Shown: positions 41,402-50,333 of the stretch, in pieces
Numbering within the stretch: the stretch's first letter is position 1
Layout: the number at the start of each line of letters is the position of its first letter
Assembly (NCBI RefSeq): GCF_047124445.1
Contig: NZ_CP138921.1
Location: 3,782,001-3,846,000 of the forward strand
Direction: 5' to 3'
Length of the DNA stretch: 64,000 nucleotides
From: Shimia sp047124445
Lineage (GTDB): Bacteria; Pseudomonadota; Alphaproteobacteria; Rhodobacterales; Rhodobacteraceae
Made by a program: the position numbers and the translations under genes
Notes under the pieces: generated by a model
Databases searched by the model: none
Told to the model about the DNA's origin: nothing
Seen by the model: only the letters and a program-made list of their open reading frames with translations

Positions 41402-42363
41402 CGCAGTTTCCCCAGTTAAACGGTTTTCGCGGTGCGCCCGGATTGGTTCGGCTGGTCGGGCATCGGGGCGCGCGGGGCGTGATGCCGGAGAACACACTTG
41501 AGGGGTTTGAGTTCACGGTGAAGTCCGGCGTGGTGGCTCTGGAGTTTGACGTGGTGCTGACGCAGGACGCAGTGCCGGTGGTGACGCACAATCATCACCT
41601 GTTAAACGCGGCGACGCGTGGCGCGGATGGCAAATGGTTGCAGGGCGCGGAGCTCAAGGTGTCCGAGTTGCCATTGGCGCAGTTGCAGAGTTACGACGTT
41701 GGCGGCCTCGATGGGCGCACGGTTTATGGTCAGCGGTTTCCGGATCAGGTGTTTATGTCCAACGTGCGTGTGCCAACTTTGGGCGATCTGCTGGACATGG
41801 CGTTGACGCCGCAGGGCGCAGATATGCTGTTCCTGCTGGAGATGAAGTCGGATCCGGAGACGGCGCACACTCCAGAGGTGACCGAGCGACTGGTGTCTGA
41901 GGTGGTGAAAGCCGTGCGGACGCGTGGGCTGGAACAGCGCACGGTGTTGCACAGTTTTGACTGGAACCTGCTTGAGGTGTGCGGGCGTATTGCGCCGGAT
42001 ATGCCGCGCTCGTTTTTGACCATCATGCCGAAGAATGCGGACGATCCGGGAGAGGATTCCTCAAAATCGGTGGCGCCGGATTTTGCCAAGCTGGGCATGC
42101 CCGTGCCGCAGGCGGTTGTCGAAGCCGGTGGGCAAATGTGGTGCCCGCACTATTTGGATGTGACGCCTGAGGTTGTGGCGCAAGCGCATGCGCTGGGCCT
42201 GTTGGTGTCGACTTGGACCGTGAACGAGGTCGACGACATGCATCGTATGATTGATGCAGCAGTCGACGGAATTGTCACGGATTACCCGGGCCGGGCGCAG
42301 CGGGTGTTGCTGGAACGTGGGCTGGTCTGGAACGAAGACGTGGCCCGGATGGTGGCGGAGTAA
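41398..42363 (+). CDS. ugpQ: Glycerophosphodiester phosphodiesterase
   Basis: 321 residues. GDPD signature VGHRGARGVMPENTLEGFEF near 20, metal and catalytic residues in LEFDVVLTQDAVPVVTHNHHL and LLEMKSD, and a C-terminal STWTVNEVDDMHRMIDAAVDGIVTDYPG. Splits imported glycerophosphodiesters into G3P and alcohol; no signal peptide, so cytoplasmic. Last gene of the ugp operon. Confidence 0.95.
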   Translation: MTQFPQLNGFRGAPGLVRLVGHRGARGVMPENTLEGFEFTVKSGVVALEFDVVLTQDAVPVVTHNHHLLNAATRGADGKWLQGAELKVSELPLAQLQSYDVGGLDGRTVYGQRFPDQVFMSNVRVPTLGDLLDMALTPQGADMLFLLEMKSDPETAHTPEVTERLVSEVVKAVRTRGLEQRTVLHSFDWNLLEVCGRIAPDMPRSFLTIMPKNADDPGEDSSKSVAPDFAKLGMPVPQAVVEAGGQMWCPHYLDVTPEVVAQAHALGLLVSTWTVNEVDDMHRMIDAAVDGIVTDYPGRAQRVLLERGLVWNEDVARMVAE

Positions 42364-42560
42364 TCTGCCGCCATTTGCTGGTGTGGGCCGGTCTTGGCCG
42401 GTAAGGTGCCGGTTTGTGACCGCACGTGATCCCGCAATGCGGGCATTTTGTTGGACAATGCCTACATTGGAACCGGTCGGGGCGACCCGATGCCCTGTCG
42501 TGCGGGGCGCGCATGTGGCGTAAGCGGCCCAATAAGAAGAAGTGGACTTAGACACATAAC

Positions 42561-44207
42561 ATGCTCCTTTTCCTGATTAATATTGCAGGCGCAGCGGCGC
42601 TTTTGATTTGGGCGGTGCGTTTGGTGCGCACGGGAATGGAGCGGGCCTTTGCGGTGCAGCTCAGGCTGTGGTTGCGTCGGTCTGCCAAGAACCGCGGATT
42701 GGCGGCCAGCGCGGGGCTGGTGGTGTCGATGCTGCTGCAAAGCTCGACCGCGGTTGCGATGCTGGTGTCCAATTTTGCCGCCAACGGCGCAGTGTCGGTG
42801 CCCGTTGGGCTGGCGATTATTCTAGGTGCGGATGTGGGCTCCGCATTGGTGGCGCAGGTGCTGTTGGTGCGGCAGACTTGGTTGATCCCGTTGTTGCTGG
42901 TGCTTGGTGTCGGGCTGTTTTTACGCGGGCAACAGCGACGTGTGCGACAGACCGGGCGGATCCTGATTGGTCTGGCGCTTATTTTTGTGTCGCTGGACAT
43001 GCTGCGGGCGGCCACGGCGCCGGTGATGGAAAGTGAAGCGGCGTTGCGGATGCTGTCCTATCTGGGGGCAGACCTGTTTGCGGCCTTTGTGATTGGCGCG
43101 GTGTTTGCCTGGATGGTGCATTCCAGCGTGGCGGCGGTTTTGTTGTTTGTGACCTTGGTGGCGCAAGGCGCGTTGCCGACTGAGGCGGCCATGGCGATGG
43201 TTTTGGGCGCCAATCTGGGCGGGGCGATGATTGCCTATGTGCTGACATTGGCGGCAGAGCCGGAGGCGCGGCGGATCGTAATGGCCAACCTTGGCCTGCG
43301 GGGCGGTGGCGCGGTGCTGGTGCTGTTGGGGCTGCGGTTTGTGGAGGTGGACTTGGCATGGCTGGGGACTTCGGCCGCGACTCAGACCATCAACCTGCAT
43401 CTGGTGTTTAACGCGGTGCTCTGTGTGCTGGCGCTGCCATTTGTGGACTTGTTTGCCAAAATCGCAGGCCGGTTTGTGGCCGCGCCGGTGGCGGATGAAG
43501 CGGCGATTGCTTCCGCCCTGGACCCAAGCGCGCTGGATACGCCAGCCCGGGCGCTGGCCAATGCCTCGCGTGAGATGATGCGCATGGGCGAGCGGGTGGA
43601 AACCATGTTGATCGCCGGGCAACGGCTGTTTGACACCTGGAGTGATGCCAGTGCCGAGGCGATCCGGGCCAATGATGCGGCGGTGCGCAAGACCCATCAG
43701 GAGATCAAGCTTTATCTGGCGGAGTTGAACCGGCATGAGTTGGACAAGGCGACAGTAAAGGGCGCGATGGAGCTGTCTTTGCTGGCCTCCAACCTTGAGG
43801 CGGCGTCTGATGTATTGGCGCGCAATCTGGTGGAGCTGGCGCGGCGGATGGATCTGGAAGGGTTGAACTTCTCCAGCGCGGGACGGCAGGAGATTTGTGA
43901 TTTCCATGACCGGGTGCTGGCCAACGTGCAATTGGCGTTGAGCGTGATGATGGCGGGGCAACCGGATGACGCGCGGGAGTTGGTGGCGCAGAAGGAAAAG
44001 GTGCGCGGCGTGGAGCAAAAGCTGCAGCGCAAGCACCTGAAGCGCCTGCATGAGGGGCTTTCTGAAAGCATCGAGACCAGCAATATCCATCAAGAGACGT
44101 TGCGGGTGCTGAAGCAGGTGAACACGTCCTTTGCCATGGTGGGGTATCCGATTTTGGCGGAGACCGGCGATTTGCTGTCGAGCCGCTTGTCGCCAGCGGA
44201 AAGCTGA
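42561..44207 (+). CDS. Na/Pi cotransporter-family protein with C-terminal PhoU-like domain
   Basis: 548 residues. Two inverted membrane repeats carry the QSST-type motifs: VVSMLLQSSTAVAMLVSNF near 55-65 and WMVHSSVAAVLLF near 190. The last 200 residues are helical (ASREMMRMGERVETMLIAGQRLF, AMELSLLASNLEAASDVLARNLVEL) and PhoU-like. Imports phosphate with sodium. Follows the ugp operon by 197 bp, so the region combines organic and inorganic phosphate uptake. An in-frame ATG at the first codon has a poor ribosome site. Confidence 0.92.
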   Translation: MLLFLINIAGAAALLIWAVRLVRTGMERAFAVQLRLWLRRSAKNRGLAASAGLVVSMLLQSSTAVAMLVSNFAANGAVSVPVGLAIILGADVGSALVAQVLLVRQTWLIPLLLVLGVGLFLRGQQRRVRQTGRILIGLALIFVSLDMLRAATAPVMESEAALRMLSYLGADLFAAFVIGAVFAWMVHSSVAAVLLFVTLVAQGALPTEAAMAMVLGANLGGAMIAYVLTLAAEPEARRIVMANLGLRGGGAVLVLLGLRFVEVDLAWLGTSAATQTINLHLVFNAVLCVLALPFVDLFAKIAGRFVAAPVADEAAIASALDPSALDTPARALANASREMMRMGERVETMLIAGQRLFDTWSDASAEAIRANDAAVRKTHQEIKLYLAELNRHELDKATVKGAMELSLLASNLEAASDVLARNLVELARRMDLEGLNFSSAGRQEICDFHDRVLANVQLALSVMMAGQPDDARELVAQKEKVRGVEQKLQRKHLKRLHEGLSESIETSNIHQETLRVLKQVNTSFAMVGYPILAETGDLLSSRLSPAES

Positions 44208-44358
44208 AGTCGCCGGGGCTGGACACAGGACGCTCGACTTCCTAAGCAGGGATATGGAATTTTGGGTGTTTGAAGCGATTTGCATTAGTAGCCCGGTCTG
44301 ATCTGTCGGGCCGGGCGTATGTGTCGTTTTCCAAATCCATTCTGACTGGGGAGGCCCC

Positions 44359-44859
44359 ATGTCGATGCCTTTTTCGAAATTTCACCTTGTCTGCGGTTAT
44401 GCCGCCTCCGGAAAATCCACTTTGGCGCAACAGTTGGCGCAGGATCATGATGCGATTGTGCTGTCTGAAGACCAATGGCTGTCGGCACTGTTTGCGGAGG
44501 AATTGCATTCCTTGGCTGATTATGTGCGGTGTACCGCACGGTTGCGGCGGGCTTTGGGGCCGCATGTGGTGGCCTTGTTGCAGGCGAAACAGGCTGTGGT
44601 GATGGATTTTGCCGCCAATACAGTTGAGGCGCGCGCCTGGTTGGTTGGGCTGGGACGAGAGGCGGGCGTGACGCCCACGCTGCATTTTCTGGATGTGCCA
44701 CAGGATGTCTGTTGGCAACGTGCGCAGTCGCGAAATCAAGAGGGCAGCCATGAGTTTCAGCTGTCCAAAGACCAATTTGACAGATTGGCATTGCATTTTG
44801 AGCGACCGGATGAGGCCGAAGGGTTTGATCTGGTATTGCACCAATCCGGCCAGTTTTAG
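44359..44859 (+). CDS. P-loop kinase-like ATPase
   Basis: 166 residues. FHLVCGYAASGKSTLAQQLA contains a Walker A motif (GYAASGKST near 13-21). SEDQWLSALF follows, like the substrate site of small-molecule kinases, with Walker-B-like AVVMDFAANT and the lid VCWQRAQSRNQEGSHEF. Resembles the AAA_33 group that includes gluconate- or chloramphenicol-kinase-like and zeta-toxin-like proteins. The substrate is not known. GGGGAGG precedes the ATG. Confidence 0.8.
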   Translation: MSMPFSKFHLVCGYAASGKSTLAQQLAQDHDAIVLSEDQWLSALFAEELHSLADYVRCTARLRRALGPHVVALLQAKQAVVMDFAANTVEARAWLVGLGREAGVTPTLHFLDVPQDVCWQRAQSRNQEGSHEFQLSKDQFDRLALHFERPDEAEGFDLVLHQSGQF

Positions 44860-45291
44860 CCCCTGGGCCGCGACGTTACGGCTTTTTGTAACTGTTGCGA
44901 GATGCAGAATGCTGGGCCATAGTCCGCGCGACGACGCCTAGAATGGGCGAAACAAGAGTCGCATCTGTGGTTTTTTGGCTGCGTTTTGAACATCTTCAAG
45001 GCGCAATTCTCCTGTGTCTTTGAGGGATGCCGGGGTGAGTCGCCAAGAGGCTGCCAACAAGAAAAAGACGGAACAGAGGAGAGGTTAGGGGCAGTTTGTC
45101 TCCGGTCGCGCGGCGGCCAGATTGGTTGCATACCCGATATTACCAGGAGGTGTGCCTTGAAAATAAGGTGCGCTTGAGGGTGGCGAGCTGCGTGGCTCTA
45201 CGACTTAGGTAGGAAAACGTGGCCTCAGCGAATGTTAACCTTTTGGAGGCTTTACTTTCCGCGAAAGCGGAGCCGTAGCCTGAACACCCAA
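44860..45291 (+). other. 432-bp intergenic region upstream of hybrid kinase
   Basis: No gene recognised. It contains an AGGAGG followed by a six-codon TTG reading frame at about 45149-45178, probably chance, and no clear promoter. It may hold the transcription start of the hybrid kinase gene. Confidence 0.4.
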
Positions 45292-47571
45292 ATGAAAGAC
45301 ACTTCCACCGTATTCAGCCCGATTGCGCGGCCTTCAGCGCAGGAGTCAGAATTGCGCGCACGGCGCAAGCTGCTGCTGGCCTATGCGGATGAGCGGGTTG
45401 GGCGGCTGCCGGTGCGTCTGGCGCTATATACGATTGGCTGCGGTATCAGCTACTTTGCAATTGATCTGATGCCGGTTCTGCTGAGCCTCACCATCCTTTT
45501 GTTTGGCGATGCGATCGACTGTCTGGTCTTGCGCACGCTTGTGCGGCGAGAAGCGTTGGTCGGGAACCTCAAGCGTGGGCAGAAATGGGCGACCATCACC
45601 AGTGCGCTGCAGGGCATGAGTGTGGTGGCCGGGGTGTCGGTCTATTACTTCGAGCTGGGGGAAAGCGCGAATATTCTCTTTGTCATTGGGGCTTTGGGAT
45701 TGGGGGCGGTGAATGCCGCGATTGTTTTGCCCAAAAACCCGACGGCGGCCTTTACGCGGTTGTCCTTCTACCTCTCGGCACCGTTTTTATACGTGGGTCT
45801 ACAAGCGATCTGGGCCAAGAGCTGGACGCCGTTTGTGATGATGGATGTGGCAGGCACCATGTTGGTCTTCTGCATGCTGTATATGTTCCTCGCTTTCACC
45901 AAATCGGGCATGAACAATTTCCGGATCACGCAGGATCTGGAGCGGCAGAAGTCCGAGATGAAGGTGATGTATGCGCGCATGGACCGACATCAAACCGAGT
46001 TGCAACAGCTGTCTCTGGTGGCGCGTCATGCCAACGACAGTGTGATTATTACGGATCGGCAGCGGCGGATTGTTTGGGTCAATGATGCGTTCACGCGGGT
46101 GACCGGGTTTTCCTTTGCCGAGGCCAAAGGCACCATCATCGCGGATCTATTGACCGGGGCGGATCAGGCGCTCAAGGCGATCAACACCATTGATCTGGCG
46201 GTGGAGGCCGGGCAGCCGTTTCGCGGCGAAGTGCAGAATGTGACCCGTGACGGGCGCAAGATCTGGCTGGATGTGAACCTGTTCCCGATCCAGGGCGCCG
46301 ATGGGGAGCCGGAGTTCTTTGTGTCCATCGAGCGGGACGTCACCGAGAGCCGCAAACTGGCTGTCCAGATGGGGCAGGCACGTCAGGCGGCAGAAGAGGG
46401 CGCACGGGCCAAGGCGGAATTCCTCGCCAATATGAGCCATGAAATCCGTACGCCGCTGACCGGTGTGATTGGCATGGCGGACCTGCTGTCAGAGACCAAC
46501 CTGGACGAGGAACAGGGACGTTATACGGATACAATCCGCGGGTCTTCTCAAGCGTTGATGGCGATCATCAATGACATTCTGGACCTGTCCAAACTGGATG
46601 CGGGCCGAATGGAGTTACACCCGGTGAGTTTTGCGCCGCGGGCCTGTGTGCAGGAAACACTGGACCTGTTGACCCCGGCCGCGCGCAGCAAAGGTCTGGA
46701 ACTCCGCTGTGAGGTTGAAGGTGAAGTGCCAGAGTTCATCAAAGCTGATGACGGGCGCTTGCGGCAAGTGGTGACCAATATCGTCGGCAATGCGATCAAG
46801 TTCACGGAAACAGGTGGTGTTTACCTGAAGCTGAGCCATGCGGAGGATGTGGATGGCAATCGCGTGATCTGTGAAGTGACAGATACGGGGATTGGGATTT
46901 CGAAAGAGAACCAGGCGCACATCTTTGACCACTTCACTCAGGCGGAAGCGGCGACGACACGGAAGTTTGGCGGCACAGGGCTGGGGCTGTCGATTTCCAA
47001 ACACATTCTGGATGTGATGGGCGGGTCGATTTCGGTGCAGTCTGAAGAAGGAGTTGGCGCAACCTTCCGCATGGAGTTTCCTTACGAAGCGGCGGAGATG
47101 CCCAGTGTTGCCCCGCGTGGTGCAAGACAAGAAACGCCTCAGGCTCTGGTGCCGGGATTGCGGGTGCTGGTGGCTGAGGACAACAAGACCAACCGGTTCC
47201 TGTTGAAGAAATATCTGGCGGACCAGCCGATTGAGTTGGCCTTTGCCAAGGACGGTGTTGAAGCGGTGGAGCAGGTGCAGAGTTTTGCGCCTGATCTGGT
47301 GTTTATGGATATGTCGATGCCGCGCATGAGCGGGATTGAGGCAACGCAGGTCATTCGTGAGCTGAACATCGTGCAGCCGTCGATCGTGGCGCTGACTGCG
47401 CATGCCTTTGACGAGGAGATGCAGGCCTGTCTGGATGCGGGGATGGACGACTTCCTGACCAAGCCTATTCGCAAGGCGGTGTTGCTTGAGTGGATGCTGC
47501 GGTTTCAGGCGCAACTACTGGATGAGGCCACAACCAAGTCCGACGTACCTCCGATTGAAGGGGCCGCCTAA
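45292..47571 (+). CDS. Hybrid sensor histidine kinase / response regulator
   Basis: 759 residues from the ATG at 45292; a longer in-frame start at 45232 is possible. A membrane region with about six hydrophobic segments (about 45-210), a coiled linker, a PAS domain at about 240-360 (DSVIITDRQRRIVWVNDAFTRVTGF), HisKA with FLANMSHEIRTPLTGVIGM near 385, a GHKL ATPase (GNAIKFTETGG, DTGIGISKENQAHIFDHF, GGTGLGLSISKHIL) and a receiver domain at about 640-755 (VLVAEDNKTNRFLL, phospho-acceptor in LVFMDMSMPRMSG, FLTKPI). No HPt domain inside, so a separate phosphotransfer protein is needed. It may sense membrane state. Lies just before a Hint/RTX gene. Confidence 0.92.
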   Translation: MKDTSTVFSPIARPSAQESELRARRKLLLAYADERVGRLPVRLALYTIGCGISYFAIDLMPVLLSLTILLFGDAIDCLVLRTLVRREALVGNLKRGQKWATITSALQGMSVVAGVSVYYFELGESANILFVIGALGLGAVNAAIVLPKNPTAAFTRLSFYLSAPFLYVGLQAIWAKSWTPFVMMDVAGTMLVFCMLYMFLAFTKSGMNNFRITQDLERQKSEMKVMYARMDRHQTELQQLSLVARHANDSVIITDRQRRIVWVNDAFTRVTGFSFAEAKGTIIADLLTGADQALKAINTIDLAVEAGQPFRGEVQNVTRDGRKIWLDVNLFPIQGADGEPEFFVSIERDVTESRKLAVQMGQARQAAEEGARAKAEFLANMSHEIRTPLTGVIGMADLLSETNLDEEQGRYTDTIRGSSQALMAIINDILDLSKLDAGRMELHPVSFAPRACVQETLDLLTPAARSKGLELRCEVEGEVPEFIKADDGRLRQVVTNIVGNAIKFTETGGVYLKLSHAEDVDGNRVICEVTDTGIGISKENQAHIFDHFTQAEAATTRKFGGTGLGLSISKHILDVMGGSISVQSEEGVGATFRMEFPYEAAEMPSVAPRGARQETPQALVPGLRVLVAEDNKTNRFLLKKYLADQPIELAFAKDGVEAVEQVQSFAPDLVFMDMSMPRMSGIEATQVIRELNIVQPSIVALTAHAFDEEMQACLDAGMDDFLTKPIRKAVLLEWMLRFQAQLLDEATTKSDVPPIEGAA

Positions 47572-47736
47572 CGCCAATGGCGACCTTAAAAATAAGGGGT
47601 TCAACCCTAGGTCGGTACCATCAAAAATCTTCCAAAAATTGAATTTGTTTTGCCCAAAACCGCCACGAATTTCTTGCCGGTGAATTAACGCACGCCCTTT
47701 AGATCGAGCCTCCAAACTGATTCTGGAGCCTTGGTC

Positions 47737-50262
47737 ATGGCCACAACCTTTGATGTATTCTACCTCGGAACACTCGCGGAACTTGATCCGATTGAGGGCA
47801 ACTACTCATCCGAAAATGCCAACGACTTGGTTGGGCAGACACTGGGCGGTGCGGATGATCCGTTGTCTGGCAACCTCGTGACCATGAGCCAGTACGGGCC
47901 AGACTACGACTATTATTACATCAACAACAATGAAGGTAATGACCAGTTCCAGATCAATGGTGGCGAAGTGCTGACCTTTGATGGGTTGGTGGATTACAAC
48001 GCGACGATCACCTATACCGATGGCACCACGGCCAATATCACGGCGGTGGTATTTCAGGCCACGGATGGGCAGACCTTCCTGGCCCCAGAATATGCCGAGA
48101 ACACAGATCAAGATGCACTGGAAGCCAAGGCGATCCAGTCCCTGACTCTGAACAGCGTACACAACTCCGGCGACGATCTAACTGCGAGCCGTGTGGCCGG
48201 AGACTACGTTGCAACTGATGGCGTGGTGGAGGGTACCGAGGGCGGCGAGGAACTGCGCACCGGATATACTGACGCGGAGGGGGATCAACTCAACGACAGT
48301 AGCAACGTCGTGAGCACCGGCGGTGGGAATGACACGATTTATGCCGGTGAGGGCAGCGATACAATTGATGCCGGTGACGGGGATGACTTTCTGGCCGCGG
48401 GTGGCGGTGATGATGTTGTCGACATGGGCGCGGGGGCGGATGTGGCCTCCGGCGGCATGGGCGATGACAGCCTGTCCGGTGGCGCGGGCAACGACACGTT
48501 GCAGGGCGAAAGTGGATCGGACACGGTGCTTGGCGGTGACGGCAACGACTGGATCACTGCCTCCGATGGCTTTGACGTGGTGTCTGGTGGCGCTGGCGAT
48601 GACATCATCTATGCCGGGTCGGATGCGGATACTGTGTCCGGCGGCGATGGGCGGGACACCATCTATGCAGAATCCGGAGACGACTTTGTAGAAGGTGGCG
48701 GTGGCGGCGACTTCATTTCTGCCGGTATCGGCAATGACACGATTTACGGCGATGCGGACAGCAACACCGAGTGGCAGATCCATGCGAGCTGGAACGCCTA
48801 CTACCTCGGCACAGCGGGCGACATGGATGGGGATGAAAGCGCCGGCTACACCAATAATGCGGCGAGCATTCTTGGCAGCTACGGTGGCGCCAGTGATCCC
48901 TTGTCAGGTCACATTGTGCGTGTGGATATCAACGACCTCGATGGGGATGGCGGGGTTGATGAAAACGACGAGATGGCCGTCGGTGCCACTTCGGAGATGT
49001 CGATTGACGGCGTTCAGCAGGTGATGGATTCCAACGCCAGCTACAACGCGACCGTGACGTTTGAGGATGGATCAACCGGATCGTTTACAGCGGTTGTGTT
49101 TCAGACTGTTGATGGCAAATTCTTCCTCGCGCCGGAATACACCAACAATGCCGATATGGAGTTGTTGTCGAGTAAGCCGATCCAGGCGATCTCGTTGGAT
49201 AGTGTCTATTCGGACGACAACTATCTGGTGGCTGAACGCTGGGACGAAATTGATCCGGAAGCGGGGGGGGACGACACCATTTATGCCGACAACGGCGATG
49301 ACGTGGTCTATGGCGAAGCGGGCAATGACACGATTTTTGGCGGCGGGGGCAGCGACACGCTGGATGGCGGGGTTGGCGACGACAAGCTGCTGGGGGGCAG
49401 TGGCGACGATGTGTTTGTGGTCAGCGGTGGCAATGACACGATTGGCGATTTCAACACCGGCAACACCGGTGCGCTCAACGATGGGGACAGCAGCAACAAC
49501 GATTTTGTCGATCTGAGCGGTCACTATGACTCCATGCATGAACTGCATGCGGATATGGCGGATGATGGTGTGCTCAACCAGTCCAACACGCTGGATGCCA
49601 AGGGCAATGCGGTGGACTATTCCGACAACACGCAGTTTGGCGATGGTAGCCTGAGCTTTACCGGTGATGTGCAGCTGACGGCGGACAACACCGGCGTGGT
49701 ATGTTTCACCACCGGCACGATGATCCTGACGCCGCAGGGCGAGCGCCCGATCGAGAGCCTGAAGCCGGGCGATTTGGTCACGACGATGGACAACGGGCCG
49801 CAGCCGATTGTGTGGATCGGCAGCACGTCCCTGTCGGGCCACCAACTGCGCGCGCAGCCGAAGTTGCGACCAATCCATATCAACGCCGGCGTGCTAGGGG
49901 TGGACCGCCCGCTGCTGGTGTCGCCGCAGCACGGTGTGCTTTTGCCGGGTAGTGACATTCTTGTGCGGGCGACCCATTTGCATCGCTTTGTCAGTGGCAC
50001 ACGGGTGGCGCTGGGCAAACAGGAAGTGACCTACTTCCATATGATGTTTGAGCGCCACCAGATTGTGTTTTCCAACGGCAGCCCGAGCGAGAGCCTGTAT
50101 CCGGGACCAATGGCCTTGCAGGCGATGAACGCGGAGGCGCGGGCGGAAATCGACACGCTGTTCCCCGGGGTGTTGGGCATGTCGGTGCGGGACAAGGTGG
50201 CGCAGCTTTATGGCGACACAGCACGCGAGGTGCTGCGCAAGCCCGGCCAGGACGTGGCGTGA
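47737..50262 (+). CDS. RTX-repeat protein with duplicated N-terminal module and C-terminal Hint domain
   Basis: 841 residues from the ATG at 47737. Module A (about 3-150: FDVFYLGTLAELD..., YNATITYTDGTTANITAVVFQATDGQTFLAPEY) is repeated as module A' (about 348-500: WNAYYLGTAGDMD..., YNATVTFEDGSTGSFTAVVFQTVDGKFFLAPEY). Each is followed by RTX nonapeptides (about 190-345 and 508-565). From about 653 a Hint domain of the Hint_2 type begins with VCFTTGTMILTPQGERPIESLKPGDLV and includes VSPQHGVLL, with Cys as candidate first residue for autoprocessing. No signal peptide, so type I export is likely. Convergent with another RTX gene. Confidence 0.88.
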   Translation: MATTFDVFYLGTLAELDPIEGNYSSENANDLVGQTLGGADDPLSGNLVTMSQYGPDYDYYYINNNEGNDQFQINGGEVLTFDGLVDYNATITYTDGTTANITAVVFQATDGQTFLAPEYAENTDQDALEAKAIQSLTLNSVHNSGDDLTASRVAGDYVATDGVVEGTEGGEELRTGYTDAEGDQLNDSSNVVSTGGGNDTIYAGEGSDTIDAGDGDDFLAAGGGDDVVDMGAGADVASGGMGDDSLSGGAGNDTLQGESGSDTVLGGDGNDWITASDGFDVVSGGAGDDIIYAGSDADTVSGGDGRDTIYAESGDDFVEGGGGGDFISAGIGNDTIYGDADSNTEWQIHASWNAYYLGTAGDMDGDESAGYTNNAASILGSYGGASDPLSGHIVRVDINDLDGDGGVDENDEMAVGATSEMSIDGVQQVMDSNASYNATVTFEDGSTGSFTAVVFQTVDGKFFLAPEYTNNADMELLSSKPIQAISLDSVYSDDNYLVAERWDEIDPEAGGDDTIYADNGDDVVYGEAGNDTIFGGGGSDTLDGGVGDDKLLGGSGDDVFVVSGGNDTIGDFNTGNTGALNDGDSSNNDFVDLSGHYDSMHELHADMADDGVLNQSNTLDAKGNAVDYSDNTQFGDGSLSFTGDVQLTADNTGVVCFTTGTMILTPQGERPIESLKPGDLVTTMDNGPQPIVWIGSTSLSGHQLRAQPKLRPIHINAGVLGVDRPLLVSPQHGVLLPGSDILVRATHLHRFVSGTRVALGKQEVTYFHMMFERHQIVFSNGSPSESLYPGPMALQAMNAEARAEIDTLFPGVLGMSVRDKVAQLYGDTAREVLRKPGQDVA

Positions 50263-50276
50263 GATGACGCAAATGC

Positions 50277-50312
50277 AAAACGGGCGGCCTTGGGACCAGG
50301 CCGCCCGTTTTC
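50277..50312. terminator. Bidirectional terminator between the two RTX genes
   Basis: AAAACGGGCGGCCT / AGGCCGCCCGTTTT, 14-bp stem counting A-T pairs, 7-nt loop. Serves the convergent Hint/RTX and RTX genes. Confidence 0.93.
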
Positions 50313-50333
50313 TTTGCTCCCTTACGAGTATTC

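Noticed and set aside
48300..49440. Short repeated DNA units resembling a CRISPR array
   Set aside because: The repeats are 27-bp coding repeats (GGxGxDxxx) with no constant repeat/spacer structure; no cas genes in the window.
48178..49878. Open frames antisense to the Hint/RTX gene
   Set aside because: Same effect as above: antisense of calcium repeats gives long Val/Ile/Ala-rich frames.
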